From positions 2,055,604 through 2,119,603 of the forward strand of contig NZ_LR732816.1 of the NCBI RefSeq assembly GCF_902506205.1: a DNA stretch of 64,000 nt, written 5' to 3'. This DNA is from Brevundimonas sp. G8. Lineage in GTDB: Bacteria; Pseudomonadota; Alphaproteobacteria; Caulobacterales; Caulobacteraceae. The position numbers were made by a program, and so were the translations under genes. Below the pieces are notes generated by a model. It saw nothing but the letters and a program-made list of their open reading frames with translations, was not told where the DNA came from and did no database searches. This document shows positions 18,900 to 28,507 of the stretch, piece by piece. Every line of letters begins with the position of its first letter. Position 1 is the first letter of the stretch.

Positions 18900-19052
18900 T
18901 CAGCGTTTCTTGATCGTATAGGGTACGAAGTTCGACGGATGGCTGACCACCCGGCTCGAGTTCGACGGCATATGCCGACTGTTGACCAGCATCCCGCCCC
19001 AAAGGGCAAAGGACATCATGGCGTGTTGGAGGTTACGCTCCTTATCGTTCAT
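18900..19052 (-). CDS. Small hypothetical protein (50 aa)
   Basis: A 50-residue peptide beginning MNDKERNLQHAMMSFALWGG and ending VPYTIKKR. The start at 19052 has AAAGGAG eight bases upstream, and a strong terminator follows the stop, so the reading frame looks like a single independent gene. The middle is mildly hydrophobic but too short and mixed to call a membrane helix. The function is unknown. Confidence 0.6.
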   Translation of the reverse strand: MNDKERNLQHAMMSFALWGGMLVNSRHMPSNSSRVVSHPSNFVPYTIKKR

Positions 19053-19208
19053 CTTGGCGTCTCCTTTCGCAGAACGATGAAAAGAGACGCGTCGTACCAA
19101 TGGGATTCCACCGTCAGTCGTTTCGCGTCATTGGGTAATATAAGACGGTTTCGTGAATTTGCAAATTTATTCGTCAGGAGTCGGAGTGTTTTTCGCGTCT
19201 GTGTCACA

Positions 19209-19430
19209 ATGAGCGTTCCCAGTCCGAGCAGGCCGGGACCGCCCAAGGCCATCGCCACCCCTTGCGTCATGGTCTGCGCCGTCGATGGCGAGAGCGGCCT
19301 GTGTCTGGGCTGTTTCCGCACCCTGAAGGAGATCGCTGGCTGGCGCGCGCTCAGCGACGCCGAACGCGCGGCGGTCATGGCCGACCTGCCTACGCGCCGG
19401 TCCCAAGTCGATCCGGCCAAGCTGGGCTAG
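19209..19430 (+). CDS. DUF1289 domain protein
   Basis: A 73-residue protein with the DUF1289 pattern: TPCVMVCAVDGESGLCLGCF followed by RTLKEIAGW and LSDAERAAVMADLP. Four cysteines (C-x3-C, then C-x2-C) could bind a metal or iron-sulfur cluster, as suggested for this family, but no function is established. The start at 19209 removes an out-of-family N-terminal extension that would overlap the upstream small gene. Confidence 0.82.
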   Translation: MSVPSPSRPGPPKAIATPCVMVCAVDGESGLCLGCFRTLKEIAGWRALSDAERAAVMADLPTRRSQVDPAKLG

Positions 19431-19505
19431 CGCGGTTAGGCGTTTAAGCTTTCGTCAGCCACGTCGTTTCACGGCATCCAAACGCCGCCCCCTTAGACAG
19501 GGGAC

Positions 19506-20024
19506 ATGGTTCGCATCGATTTCCAGTCCGTCATCGTGCTCGGCGTCGCCCTCATGGCCTCGTTCGGCACGGCGCTGACGATCCGACATCTGGAGGGCGA
19601 CGGCGCCGCCCAAGCGGCGACGCCCATGGTCGCGGCTTCGTCCGCCCCGGCGTCAGGCACGGCGGCCCAGGTGGTCAAGGGCGCGGACGGTCACTATTGG
19701 GCCCAGGCCAGGATCGAAGGTCGCGCGGTGCGGGTGCTGGTGGACACGGGCGCCAGCGTCGTGGCCCTGACGCGCGCCGATGCCCTGCGCCTGGGCGTCG
19801 ATCCCGAACCCGAGGATTTCACCGGCCGGGTGCAGACCGCTTCAGGCGTCGTGCGCGCCGCCCCGGTGCAGCTGAAATCGGTCTCGGTCGCCGGGGCGCG
19901 GGTGGACGGGGTCGAGGCTCTGGTCGTCGAACAGGGCCTCGAATATTCCCTGCTGGGCATGAGCTATCTGGGCCGGTTGTCGGCCTTTGAGGCCACGCCC
20001 GTCGGTCTGACGCTGCGGCCCTAG
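19506..20024 (+). CDS. Retropepsin-like aspartic protease, TIGR02281 type
   Basis: A 172-residue protein with an N-terminal membrane anchor or signal segment (about residues 8-28) and a retropepsin-like domain. The active-site motif is VLVDTGASVVALT, and the later LEYSLLGMSYLGRL matches the hydrophobic-hydrophobic-Gly part of the fold. Such single-domain proteins act as dimers in the periplasm; substrates are not known. Its last four bases overlap the end of pgsA on the other strand. Confidence 0.87.
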   Translation: MVRIDFQSVIVLGVALMASFGTALTIRHLEGDGAAQAATPMVAASSAPASGTAAQVVKGADGHYWAQARIEGRAVRVLVDTGASVVALTRADALRLGVDPEPEDFTGRVQTASGVVRAAPVQLKSVSVAGARVDGVEALVVEQGLEYSLLGMSYLGRLSAFEATPVGLTLRP

Positions 20025-20671
20025 AGGTCCCTCATCTGGCGACGGGCTTCGCTGAAATACTGCCAGCCCGTCCACAGGGTGATGATGGCGGCGAACCAGA
20101 TCAGGAAGATGGCGAAGGATTCGAACGCCGGCTGCCAGGCCAGCGGCGATCCGTCAGGATTCTGAAGACCCAGCGCGCTCCACAACAGGGTCAGTTGAAG
20201 CGCGGCCAGAGCCACCATCTGCACCGTGGTCTTCCATTTCGCCGCCAGGGTGACGGGCAGTTCGATCCGTCCGGCCATGGTCTCGCGCAGGGCGGAAACG
20301 GCGAACTCCCGGAACAGGATCAGACCGCAAGGCAGGGCGATACCGGGCAGCGAACCCGAGGCCAGAACGCCCAGGATGGCGCCCGTCACCAGCACCTTGT
20401 CGGCGATCGGATCGAGGATGGCGCCCCAGCGCGTCGTGGAGTTCCAGCGTCTGGCTAAAAAGCCATCGACCCAGTCGGTCGAGGCGGCGATGACGAAGAT
20501 CCAGAAGGCCCAGACGCTGAACCGACCTTGCGTCTCCGGCGAAAGCCAGGCCTCCAGCGCTCCCGGCGCCGCGCCGGCCATCATGGCGAACATCACCACC
20601 CCGGCGGCCAGACGCGCGCCGGTCAGGATGTTGGGGATGGGATTGGCGCGGTGGGCGGGTGTCATCATCAT
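20021..20671 (-). CDS. pgsA: CDP-diacylglycerol-glycerol-3-phosphate 3-phosphatidyltransferase
   Basis: This enzyme makes phosphatidylglycerol phosphate, the committed step to phosphatidylglycerol and cardiolipin, in the inner membrane. The CDP-alcohol phosphotransferase signature D-G-x2-A-R-x8-G-x3-D-x3-D is complete between about residues 69 and 91. There are several hydrophobic helices over 216 residues. In many alphaproteobacteria pgsA follows uvrC; here a carbonic anhydrase gene lies between the two, all on the minus strand. Confidence 0.92.
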   Translation of the reverse strand: MMMTPAHRANPIPNILTGARLAAGVVMFAMMAGAAPGALEAWLSPETQGRFSVWAFWIFVIAASTDWVDGFLARRWNSTTRWGAILDPIADKVLVTGAILGVLASGSLPGIALPCGLILFREFAVSALRETMAGRIELPVTLAAKWKTTVQMVALAALQLTLLWSALGLQNPDGSPLAWQPAFESFAIFLIWFAAIITLWTGWQYFSEARRQMRDL

Positions 20672-20709
20672 ATCCGTTGCAACGCGCCGGGTGTGGCACG
20701 GTTCGCCGG

Positions 20710-21330
20710 TCAGGCCAACGGTTCGAACCGGGGCTTGTCGGTCATGACTGTCAGGGCGCCCTCGGCGATGCCGAAATGCAGGCCGCTGAGCTCCAGATCG
20801 CCCCTGGCCTCGCGCTCGGCGATCCAGGGGAAGGTGCGCAGGTTTCGGATCGACAGGCGGACGATGGCCTCTTCGGCCGCGCGCTCCAGCTGATCAGGCG
20901 CGACGGTCTCGGCGACGTGCTGGACGACGGGCGTGCCTTGCGCGACCCAGGGGGCGACGAAGTCGGCGCAGCTGTCGGGCGCGCCGTGCAGCATGGCGTT
21001 GACCCCGCCGCAGTGGGCATGGCCCATGACTACGATCCGCTTGACGTTCAGGACCTTGACCCCGAACTCCAGCGCCGCCGAGACCCCGTGCAGCCGGCCG
21101 TCGGGCTCATAGGGCGGCACCAGATTGGCGACGTTGCGGACCACGAACAACTGACCCGGCGCGGCGTCGAAGATCAGGGCCGGATCGGCGCGGCTGTCTG
21201 AACAGGCCACGATCAAGGTGTGCGGCTTCTGCCCCTGCGCCAGGGCCTCATATTCCGCATGGGCGGTCGGCCAGTGCTCGGCCCGGAAACGGCGATAGCC
21301 GGCGGTCAGTTCGTCTTCGGTGTCGCTCAT
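20710..21330 (-). CDS. Beta-class carbonic anhydrase
   Basis: A 206-residue zinc enzyme interconverting carbon dioxide and bicarbonate. The zinc ligands are Cys in ACSDSRADP and His/Cys in GHAHCGGVNA, with the Asp-Arg dyad in CSDSR. The length and the final segment (DLELSGLHFGIAEGALTVM) are normal for the family. It lies between uvrC and pgsA on the same strand, 20 and 38 bases from each, so the three may be co-transcribed. Confidence 0.93.
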   Translation of the reverse strand: MSDTEDELTAGYRRFRAEHWPTAHAEYEALAQGQKPHTLIVACSDSRADPALIFDAAPGQLFVVRNVANLVPPYEPDGRLHGVSAALEFGVKVLNVKRIVVMGHAHCGGVNAMLHGAPDSCADFVAPWVAQGTPVVQHVAETVAPDQLERAAEEAIVRLSIRNLRTFPWIAEREARGDLELSGLHFGIAEGALTVMTDKPRFEPLA

Positions 21331-21350
21331 GTCGGGTCTTTACCTCCGGC

Positions 21351-23240
21351 TCAGCTTTTACGGAAGAAGGCGTGGATGCGTTCGGCGAGGGGTTGGTTTA
21401 TGCCGGCGACCTTGACTAGGTCGCTGACAGACGCGCGGCCCACACCCTTGGCGGAGCCGAAGGCGTGCAGCAGGGCCTTCTTGCGGCCGGGGCCGACGCC
21501 TTCGATCTCGTCCAGCGGATTCTTCTTGATGTCCATCGAGCGGCGCTTGGCGTGGGCGCCGTTGGCGAAGCGGTGGGCCTCGTCGCGCAGCCGTTGCAGG
21601 TAGTAGAGGGCCGGCGACTTCAGCGGCAGCATGAAGGGCGGCTTGCCGGGCATGAAGAACTTCTCCATCCCCGCATCGCGATCCGGCCCCTTGGCGACGC
21701 CGACCACGGCGATGTCGTCCAGGCCCAGGTCGGCCAGCACCGCCAGCACCTCAGCCAACTGACCCGCGCCGCCGTCGATCAGCAGCAGGTCGGGACGGAC
21801 GGCGTCCTCGCCTTCCTCCTCGTCCTTGACCAGGCGGGCGAAGCGGCGGCGCATCACCTCGCGCATCATGCCGTAGTCGTCGCCGGGGGTCAGATCCTCG
21901 CCGCGGATGTTGAACTTGCGATACTGCGACTTCTGGAAGCCGTCGGGGCCGGCCACGACCATGCCGCCGACCGCGTTCGTGCCCTGGATATGAGCGTTGT
22001 CGTAGATCTCGATCCGCTCGGGCCGGGTCTCCAGACCGAAGGCCTCGCAGACCTCGTCCAGGATTTTCCCCTGGGCCGAGCTTTCGGCCAGGCGGCGGCC
22101 CAGGGCCTCGCGCGCATTGGTCAGGGCGTGGTCGACCAGGGCCAGTTTCTCGCCGCGCTGGGGCCGGACGATCTCGATCTTGCGGTCGGCCTTCATCGAG
22201 AAGGCCTCCTCCAGCAGCTCCAGCTCGTGCGGGCGGACGTTGGACAAGATCAGGCGCGGGATCGGCTTGTCCTCATAGAACTGGCCCAGGAAGGCGGCCA
22301 GGATCTCGGGGTCGGTGTCGGTCTTGTCCACGCGCGGGAAATAGGCGCGGCCGCCCCAGTTCTGGCCGGCGCGATAGAAGAAGACCTGGACGCAGGCCTG
22401 GCCGCCGTCGGAATGCAGGGCGAAGACGTCGCCCTCGGGGACGCTGTCGGCGCTGACGGAGTTCTCCATCGAGATGGCCGACAGGGCGCGGATGCGATCG
22501 CGGACGCGGGCGGCCTGTTCGAAGTCCATCTCGTCCGAGGCGGCCTGCATCTCCTGCGACAGGCGGCCGATGACGGCGCGGGACTTGCCGCGCAGGAACT
22601 GCTCGGCCTCGGTGACCAGTTCGCCATAGTCCTCCAGCGAGATCAGGCCGGTGCAGGGGGCCGAGCAGCGCTTGATCTGGTGCAGCATGCAGGGGCGGGT
22701 GCGGGTCTCGTAGACGCTGTCCGAACAGGACCGTAGCAGGAAGGCCTTCTGCAGCGTGTTCAGCGTGCGATTGACCGCCCAGGTCGAGGCGAAGGGGCCG
22801 AAGTAGTGGCCCGGCGTGGTGTGGGCGCCGCGATGCTTCCTGACCTGAGGGGCGCGGTGGTCGCTGCGGATCATCAGTTCGGCGAAGGACTTGTCGTCGC
22901 GCAGCAGGACGTTGAAGCGCGGCTTCAACTTCTTGATGAAGTTGGATTCCAGCAGCAGGGCCTCGGTCTCGGACGCCGTGACGACCAGCTCCATCGACCG
23001 GGTCTGGGCCACCATCAGGCCGATGCGCTGGGTGTGGAAGCGCCCTTGCGCATACTGGACGATGCGCTTCTTCAGCGACTTGGCCTTGCCGACATAGAGG
23101 CACGACCCGTCCTCGCCATACATGCGATAGACGCCCGGCTTGTCCGGCGCGCGGCGCGCCTCGTCAGCGATCAGGGCGGCGGCCGTCAGGATCGCGCCGT
23201 CCGTCTCGGCGAGGGCTTCCTCTGTTCGATTCTCTACCAT
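21351..23240 (-). CDS. uvrC: Excinuclease ABC subunit C
   Basis: This nucleotide-excision-repair endonuclease makes the incisions on both sides of a lesion with UvrAB. It has 629 residues: an N-terminal GIY-YIG nuclease (PGVYRMYGEDGSCLYVGKAK), a UVR motif (about 215-250), the central RNase-H-like endonuclease domain (IEIYDNAHIQGTNAVGGMVV and LLIDGGAGQL), and a C-terminal helix-hairpin-helix pair (LDEIEGVGPGRKKALL). The start at 23240 (MVENRTEEAL) was preferred over an ATG 17 codons upstream as closer to known N-termini. Confidence 0.95.
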   Translation of the reverse strand: MVENRTEEALAETDGAILTAAALIADEARRAPDKPGVYRMYGEDGSCLYVGKAKSLKKRIVQYAQGRFHTQRIGLMVAQTRSMELVVTASETEALLLESNFIKKLKPRFNVLLRDDKSFAELMIRSDHRAPQVRKHRGAHTTPGHYFGPFASTWAVNRTLNTLQKAFLLRSCSDSVYETRTRPCMLHQIKRCSAPCTGLISLEDYGELVTEAEQFLRGKSRAVIGRLSQEMQAASDEMDFEQAARVRDRIRALSAISMENSVSADSVPEGDVFALHSDGGQACVQVFFYRAGQNWGGRAYFPRVDKTDTDPEILAAFLGQFYEDKPIPRLILSNVRPHELELLEEAFSMKADRKIEIVRPQRGEKLALVDHALTNAREALGRRLAESSAQGKILDEVCEAFGLETRPERIEIYDNAHIQGTNAVGGMVVAGPDGFQKSQYRKFNIRGEDLTPGDDYGMMREVMRRRFARLVKDEEEGEDAVRPDLLLIDGGAGQLAEVLAVLADLGLDDIAVVGVAKGPDRDAGMEKFFMPGKPPFMLPLKSPALYYLQRLRDEAHRFANGAHAKRRSMDIKKNPLDEIEGVGPGRKKALLHAFGSAKGVGRASVSDLVKVAGINQPLAERIHAFFRKS

Positions 23241-23719
23241 CGCCCGGCAATATAGGGGCTTCCTCGCGATCATGCGCGGGCATGACGGCATGTCTGATGC
23301 GTCAGAAGCTGTGCAGTAAATAAGCGCTGCTTTAGACTATGGTTTATGCGGGAGAGGCGCTTGAAGGTCGGCGTGTCTGTTGTGATGAAGTCGAGCGTGG
23401 TGATGTTTAGAGATTAAACCTATGTAAACCTCTTGTGCGTGTCCTGATCGCAGGCTGGAGTTTCCGCTGAAGCCTCGCCGGAGGATGGGAGGACACGATG
23501 CGACGTGCTGCTGGACGGAATCGAACTGCGGGCTTGCTTTGTGGAACTGCGCTGGCGGCTGGCGTCATCGTTGTTTCCACCTCGGCGAACGCCCAGTGCG
23601 CCTTTCCCCCGGCGGTCGGCAACGACATTTACACCTGCACCAGCGCGACATCGACAGGCGGATTGAGCGATCTGGTCGGCGACAACAGCCTGCTGCTCCC
23701 GGTCGGAGGCAGCGGCACG

Positions 23720-24292
23720 CTGAATGGTTCGGTGGTGTTCGGCGACGGCGCGGACCGTGTCGAGATCAACAGCGGGACCATCACCGGCGCCGTCGATCAG
23801 GGTGCGGGACGCGACAGTTTCGTGATCACGGGCGGCGCGGTTCTCGGCGGCGTCCAGCAGGGCGGCGGCGTCGACGATTTCCGCATGACGGGCGGCGCGA
23901 TCCAGTCGCTGAACCAGGGCGACGACTTCGACACCTTCTTCATGTCGGGCGGCCGGATCATCGATTTCTTCGACGACGGCGACCGGGCGGTGATGACGGG
24001 CGGCCGGATCGGTCGGGTCAACATGAAACTGGCGAACAACGTCTTCGACATGTCAGGCGGGATCATCGACCGCAATCTGGTGACCGGGTTCGGAGACGAC
24101 ACGATCGTGATCTCGGGCGGCGAGATCGGCGGCAATATCAGCGTCAGCGGGGGCGCCGACAGCCTGACCGTGACCGGCGGTTCGGTCGGCGGCGAGGTGC
24201 GGATGAGCGTCGGCAATGACAGCTTCGTCTGGGACGGCGGCGGGATCATCTATGGCATGATCGACATGGGGGGCGACGACGACGTCGCCGTC
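23720..24292 (+). repeat. Tandem ~20-residue coding repeats in the passenger domain
   Basis: About nine degenerate units such as AVLGGVQQGGGVDDFRMTGG and EIGGNISVSGGADSLTVTGG lie at residues 75-265. The alternating Gly/Asp and hydrophobic pattern suits rungs of a right-handed beta-helix. Unit length varies from 17 to 20 residues. Confidence 0.75.
23808..23840 (+). repeat. 33-bp inverted repeat, internal copy
   Basis: This stretch encodes part of the second and third passenger units (around DSFVITGG). Its exact reverse complement is found at 25068-25100, where the passenger reading frame is broken. Confidence 0.9.
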
Positions 24293-25067
24293 CTGCGCAA
24301 CCTGACGGCCGCGAACATGGGGCGGACGCCTGCGATCCTGGGCGGCGAGGGCGATGACGGGCTGACGCTGGACAATGTCACGTCGGCCGGTGTGGCGCGC
24401 TTCCAGGGATGGGAGAGCGTGTACCTGACCAACGACACCGAACTGACCATGGACGGCGCCCTGGTGCTGGGCGACGCGGGCAGCGGCACGGGTGTCCTGA
24501 GCATCGATGCGACCAGCACCCTGTTCGGCGGCGGGCTGAACGGATCGATCTCGCCCTTCCTGAACGGGAGCCTGGCGCGGGTGGTGAACGCCGGGCGCAT
24601 CGATTTGACCAACGGCGCCGCAGGGGCGGGGGACCGCTTCACCATCACGGGCGACTTTGTGGGCGCCGATGGGCTCGTGCTGCTCGACACGGTGCTGGGC
24701 GACGACAGTTCGGCGTCGGATCGGCTGGTGATCCTGGGCGGCAGCGCATCCGGCACGACCAGCCTGTCGATCCTGAACCGGGGCGGCGTGGGGGCCTCGA
24801 CGGCGGTGGACGGCATCATGGTGGTGGAGGCCGCGAACGGGGCCAGCACGGCCGGCGGCGCCTTCGCCCTGAACGGTCGGGTCGCGGCCGGGGCGTTCGA
24901 GTATTTCCTGTTCCGGGGCGGCGTGTCGCAGGGCACGACGGACAACTGGTATCTGCGTTCGACCGTGGTGACGCCGCCGCCCAGCGTGCCGGCGCCGCAG
25001 CCGGCCCCTGCGCCGCCTCCGCTGGAACCGCCGGTTCCCGCACCCCCGCCGCAACCGCCCGAGCCGC

Positions 25068-25100
25068 CCGCGCCGCCCGTGATCACGAAACTGTCGCGTC
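25068..25100 (-). repeat. 33-bp inverted repeat, junction copy
   Basis: Exact reverse complement of 23808-23840. It sits between the Pro-rich linker of the passenger and the first base of recognisable gene-transfer-agent coding sequence (25101). Up to about 12 bases at its left end could also be native linker sequence (GCGCCGCCCG), which would be microhomology. Confidence 0.9.
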
Positions 25101-27458
25101 GTCGACTATGTCTATTCGCTAAGCTTTGCCGTGGCGCTGTGCGAGGGCGAGATCGACGGGGTCGGGCGGGTCTGGGCCGATGGGCGACTGATGGACATGA
25201 CGGGCGTCGTGATGAGGGTGTATCGCGGGGGCGAGGACCAGACGCCGGACCCGCTGATCGAGGCGGTGGAGGCGGATGCGCCCGCCTATCGCGGCGCGGC
25301 CTATGTGGTGTTCGAGGACTTGCCGTTGGGGCCGTTCGGGGATCGTGTTCCGCAGTTGAGTTTCGAGGTGTTTCGGCGGCCCAGGGGCCAGGCGGCGCGA
25401 CTGGAGGACCTGCTGGAAGGCGTGTGCCTGATCCCTGGTGCGGGGGAGTTCGCCCTGGCGACCGAGGCGGTGGTGCGTCGCGAGGGGCTGACGCGGACGG
25501 CGGTGGAGAATGTGCACAACGGCGAGGGGCGGGCGGACTTGGTTGTTTCGCTGGATCAGCTGCAGGCGCAGCTGCCAAACCTGAAGCGGGTCAGTTTGGT
25601 GGTCGGGTGGTTCGGCAGCGATCTGAGGGCCGGGCATTGCCGCGTTCGGCCGGGGGTGGAGCGGCGCGACAAGCCGACGGAGCCGATGAGCTGGTCCGTG
25701 GCGGGTGTCACGCGGGATGAGGCCTATGAGGTCAGTCGGGTCGACGGCGCGCCGGCCTATGGCGGGACGCCGTCGGACGAGAGCGTGCATCAGGCGATCC
25801 GCGAGATGAAGGCGCGGGGGCTGGAGGTGACGCTGTATCCGTTCGTCTTCATGGACTGCCCTGGGTATCCGTGGCGGGGGCGTGTGGCGGGCGTGGATGG
25901 CGCGGGAGCGACGGCGGAGATCGCGGCCCTGTTCGGCGGGACCGAGGATTGGGGTCTGCTGCGGATGGCGCTGCACTACGCCCGGATCGCGGCCGAGGAG
26001 GGGGCGGACGGCGTGCTGATCGGGTCCGAGATGCGGGGCGTGACCTGGACGCGGGATGCAGCCGGGGGCTTTCCGGCGGTGGCTCAGTTGCGGGCGCTGG
26101 CGGCGGAATGTCGGGCAGTGGTGGGGCCGGGCGTGGCCCTGTCCTATGCGGCGGACTGGAGCGAATATTTCGGGTGGCAGGCGGGCGGGGAGGTGGTGTT
26201 TCATCTCGATCCGCTGTGGGCCGATGCGAACATCGATCATGTGTCGATCGACTGGTATCCGCCGCTGAGCGACTGGCGTGCGGGCGACGGCGGGGTGGAT
26301 GCGGCGGCGTTCGGCGGGGCAGCGGACCCGGCCTATCTGGCGGCGGGCGTCGCGGGTGGGGACGGGTTCGACTGGTTTTATGCCAGCGAGGCGGATCGGG
26401 CAGCGCAGGTGCGCACGCCCATCGTCGATGGGGCGTATGGCGAGGACTGGGTGTTCCGGCCCAAGGATCTGGAGGGGTGGTGGTCGAACCGGCACCATGA
26501 CCGCCCGGGCGGGGTGCGGCGCGCGACGGCGACGGCCTGGGTTCCGGGGATGAAGCCGGTGCGGTTGTCGGAGTTCGGCTGTGCGGCGGTGGACCGGGGC
26601 ACCAATGCGCCGAACCTGTTCCAGGACCCCAAGAGCACCGAGAGCCATCTGCCGCCGGGATCGAGGGGCGCGCGCGACGACGCAGTGCAGCGCGCGGCGT
26701 TGGAGGCTGTGCTGGGGCATTATGCGGATCCTGAGAACAATCCCGCATCGCCAGTCTATGGCGGGCGGATGCTGGCGGGGGCGGACGCCTGGTGCTGGGA
26801 CGCGCGGCCCTATCCGGCGTTTCCGGCAAGGGGGGATGTTTGGGCCGACGCAGGCGCGTGGCGGGCCGGGCACTGGCTGAACGGGCGGCTGGCGGGGGAC
26901 GGGCGCGACCTGATCGAGGCGGTGCTGGCGCGCGGCGGGCTGACGCCGGAGGAGATGTCGATCGAGGGCGTCGAGGGGGCGGCGGCTGGATATGTCATCG
27001 ACCGGCCGATGCGGACGCGCGATGCGCTAGAGCCGTTGCTGGCGGCGTTCGATGTCTGTCGCGTGGGACCGGCCGGGGCGGCGCCGGGCGGGGCGGGGTT
27101 CAGCGAGACCGCGTACGTGTCGAGGGGCGTGCATGACCGGCCGTGGTCGCCATGTGGACTGGCGGTCGCTGCGGATGAGGACGGGCTGACGATCCGGTGG
27201 ACGCCGCGTGTGCGGCTGTTCGGCGACGGCTGGGATGGCGAACCGGCGGCGGTCGATCCGATGCGGTTCCGCTTGAGGGTGCTGGACGGAGGCGTCTTGG
27301 TTCGGACGATGGAGTTGGAGGGGTCGTCGGCATCTTATGATGCGGCGGACCTGGCCGTGGACTTCCCCGAGGGCGTGAAGGCGGGCGCGCGGATCGCCGT
27401 GGCGCAGTGGGGCGAGGGCTTCGGTTGGGGTGTGGAGGCGGAAATCGGGCTGATCTGA
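25101..27458 (+). pseudogene. Gene-transfer-agent host-specificity protein (gp15-like), 5'-truncated fragment
   Basis: The frame opens with VDYVYSLSFAVALCEGEID, normal for the GTA gp15 family about 100 residues in, so the N-terminus is missing; a stop lies just upstream at 25080-25082. The GTA TIM-barrel-like domain follows (LEVTLYPFVFMDCPG, then SYAADWSEYFGWQ and HLDPLWADANIDHV), then the start of the phage-tail domain (MSIEGVEGAAAGYVIDRPMRTRDAL). The C-terminal part (HDRPWSPCGLAVAADEDGLT onward) follows very soon after. Full gp15 proteins have several hundred residues between these, so an in-frame internal loss is also likely. No other GTA genes are in the window. Confidence 0.72.
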
Positions 27459-27545
27459 GCAAATAGGGCGGGTCCGGCCCTTTGCGGGGGGCGGGGCATG
27501 GCTTAACTGACGCCTCTCGGTTTTTCAGTTGGAGCGACAACGGAC

Positions 27546-28460
27546 GTGGCAGGCGACCCCTACAAGGAACTGGGCGTTTCGAAGGGCGCGAGCGCGGACG
27601 AGGTCAAGAAGGCGTATCGCAAGCTCGCGAAGGAACTGCATCCCGACAAGAACCAGGGTGACAAGATCACCGAGGATAAGTTCAAACGGGTGACGGCGGC
27701 CTTCGACATCCTGGGCGACGCCGAGAAGCGGGCCAAATACGACGCCGGCCAGATCGACGACGACGGCAACGACCAATATCGCGGCTTTGGCGGCGGCGGT
27801 CGCGCGGGCGGCAGCCCATTCGGCCAAGGTGGCGGAGCCGGCGGGCCCGGCGGTCGGGCCAGCTTTGACGGTGTCGATCTGGACGACCTGTTCGGCATGT
27901 TCGGCGGGGGCGGACGTCAGCGCGGGGCACGGGACTTCACGGCGCGTGGGCAGGACGTGAAGGCGACGCTGGACATCAGCCTGGAGGACGCCATCGCGGG
28001 GGCGACGCGACGGATCCAGTTCTCGGACGGGCGCACGTTGGACGTGACCATTCCCAAAGGCGCGTCGGAAGGCCAGACGATCCGTCTGCGCGGACAGGGT
28101 TCGCCAGGACGTGGGGCCGAGAACGGCGACGCCCTGATCGAGCTGAAGATCGAGACGCATCCGATCTACAAGCGCGACGGCGCGGACCTGACGATGGACT
28201 TGCCGGTGTCGGTTCCCGATGCGGTGCTGGGCGCCAAGGTGCGTGTGCCGACGCCCGAGGGCGTGGTGCAGATGACGATCCCGGCGGGGTCGAACTCGGG
28301 CAAGATCCTGCGGCTGAAGGCGCGCGGGGCGTTCGCGGCCGGCAAGCGGGGGGATCTGTTGGCGCGGCTGGTGGTGACGCTGCCTGACGAGCCGGACGAG
28401 GCCCTGACCCGGTTCGCCGAGGAATGGCGGGCCAAGCGGCCCTATATGCCGGGGCGTTGA
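27546..28460 (+). CDS. DnaJ-family co-chaperone (CbpA-like, no zinc finger)
   Basis: A 304-residue Hsp40-type protein. The N-terminal J domain carries the HPD motif (KELHPDKNQ), followed by a Gly/Phe-rich stretch (about 78-125) and the two C-terminal substrate-binding beta-domains (GQDVKATLDISLEDAIAGAT and NGDALIELKIETHP). The Cys-rich zinc finger of true DnaJ is absent, as in CbpA. It starts with GTG at 27546. It stimulates DnaK; being alone, it is probably an accessory co-chaperone. Confidence 0.88.
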   Translation: MAGDPYKELGVSKGASADEVKKAYRKLAKELHPDKNQGDKITEDKFKRVTAAFDILGDAEKRAKYDAGQIDDDGNDQYRGFGGGGRAGGSPFGQGGGAGGPGGRASFDGVDLDDLFGMFGGGGRQRGARDFTARGQDVKATLDISLEDAIAGATRRIQFSDGRTLDVTIPKGASEGQTIRLRGQGSPGRGAENGDALIELKIETHPIYKRDGADLTMDLPVSVPDAVLGAKVRVPTPEGVVQMTIPAGSNSGKILRLKARGAFAAGKRGDLLARLVVTLPDEPDEALTRFAEEWRAKRPYMPGR

Positions 28461-28463
28461 GCG

Positions 28464-28493
28464 CGCTCAAGCCGCGCGAAGCGCGGTAGCGCC
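28464..28493. other. Intergenic stem-loop before serC
   Basis: Nested inverted repeats GCGCT...AGCGC outside and CCGCGC-GAA-GCGCGG inside lie in the gap between the dnaJ-like gene and serC. There is no T-run, so it is not a typical terminator; it could stabilise the mRNA end or be an intergenic repeat. Confidence 0.5.
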
Positions 28494-28507
28494 AAAGGGG
28501 AAAGAGC

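Larger units (their letters stand above)
23498..25100 (+). pseudogene. Autotransporter-type passenger domain lacking its beta-barrel
   Basis: The N-terminus has a signal peptide (about residues 1-33, ending SANAQ) after a good ribosome-binding site (GGGAGG). Then come nine units of about 20 residues, each ending TGG or SGG, a beta-helix-like passenger, and a Pro-rich linker (about residues 489-530). An autotransporter would now continue with a beta-barrel. Instead, from about 25101, the DNA encodes a gene-transfer-agent tail protein in another frame, and the passenger frame runs on as low-complexity nonsense to a stop at 25720. No surface export is expected. The break is either a real rearrangement or an assembly error. 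Confidence 0.72.

Noticed and set aside
23405..23430. CtrA-like box (TTAA-N7-TAAA) before the autotransporter gene
   Set aside because: Only a near match in an AT-rich leader and no other cell-cycle context; chance occurrence is likely.
24250..25578. 442-codon minus-strand frame over the passenger/GTA junction
   Set aside because: Pro/Ser/Arg-rich shadow of the opposite strand; no ribosome-binding site or domain.
25131..27458. GTA fragment as an intact gene from GTG 25131
   Set aside because: Recognisable GTA coding sequence continues upstream to 25101 in the same frame and the family N-terminus is missing, so this is a fragment, not a true start.
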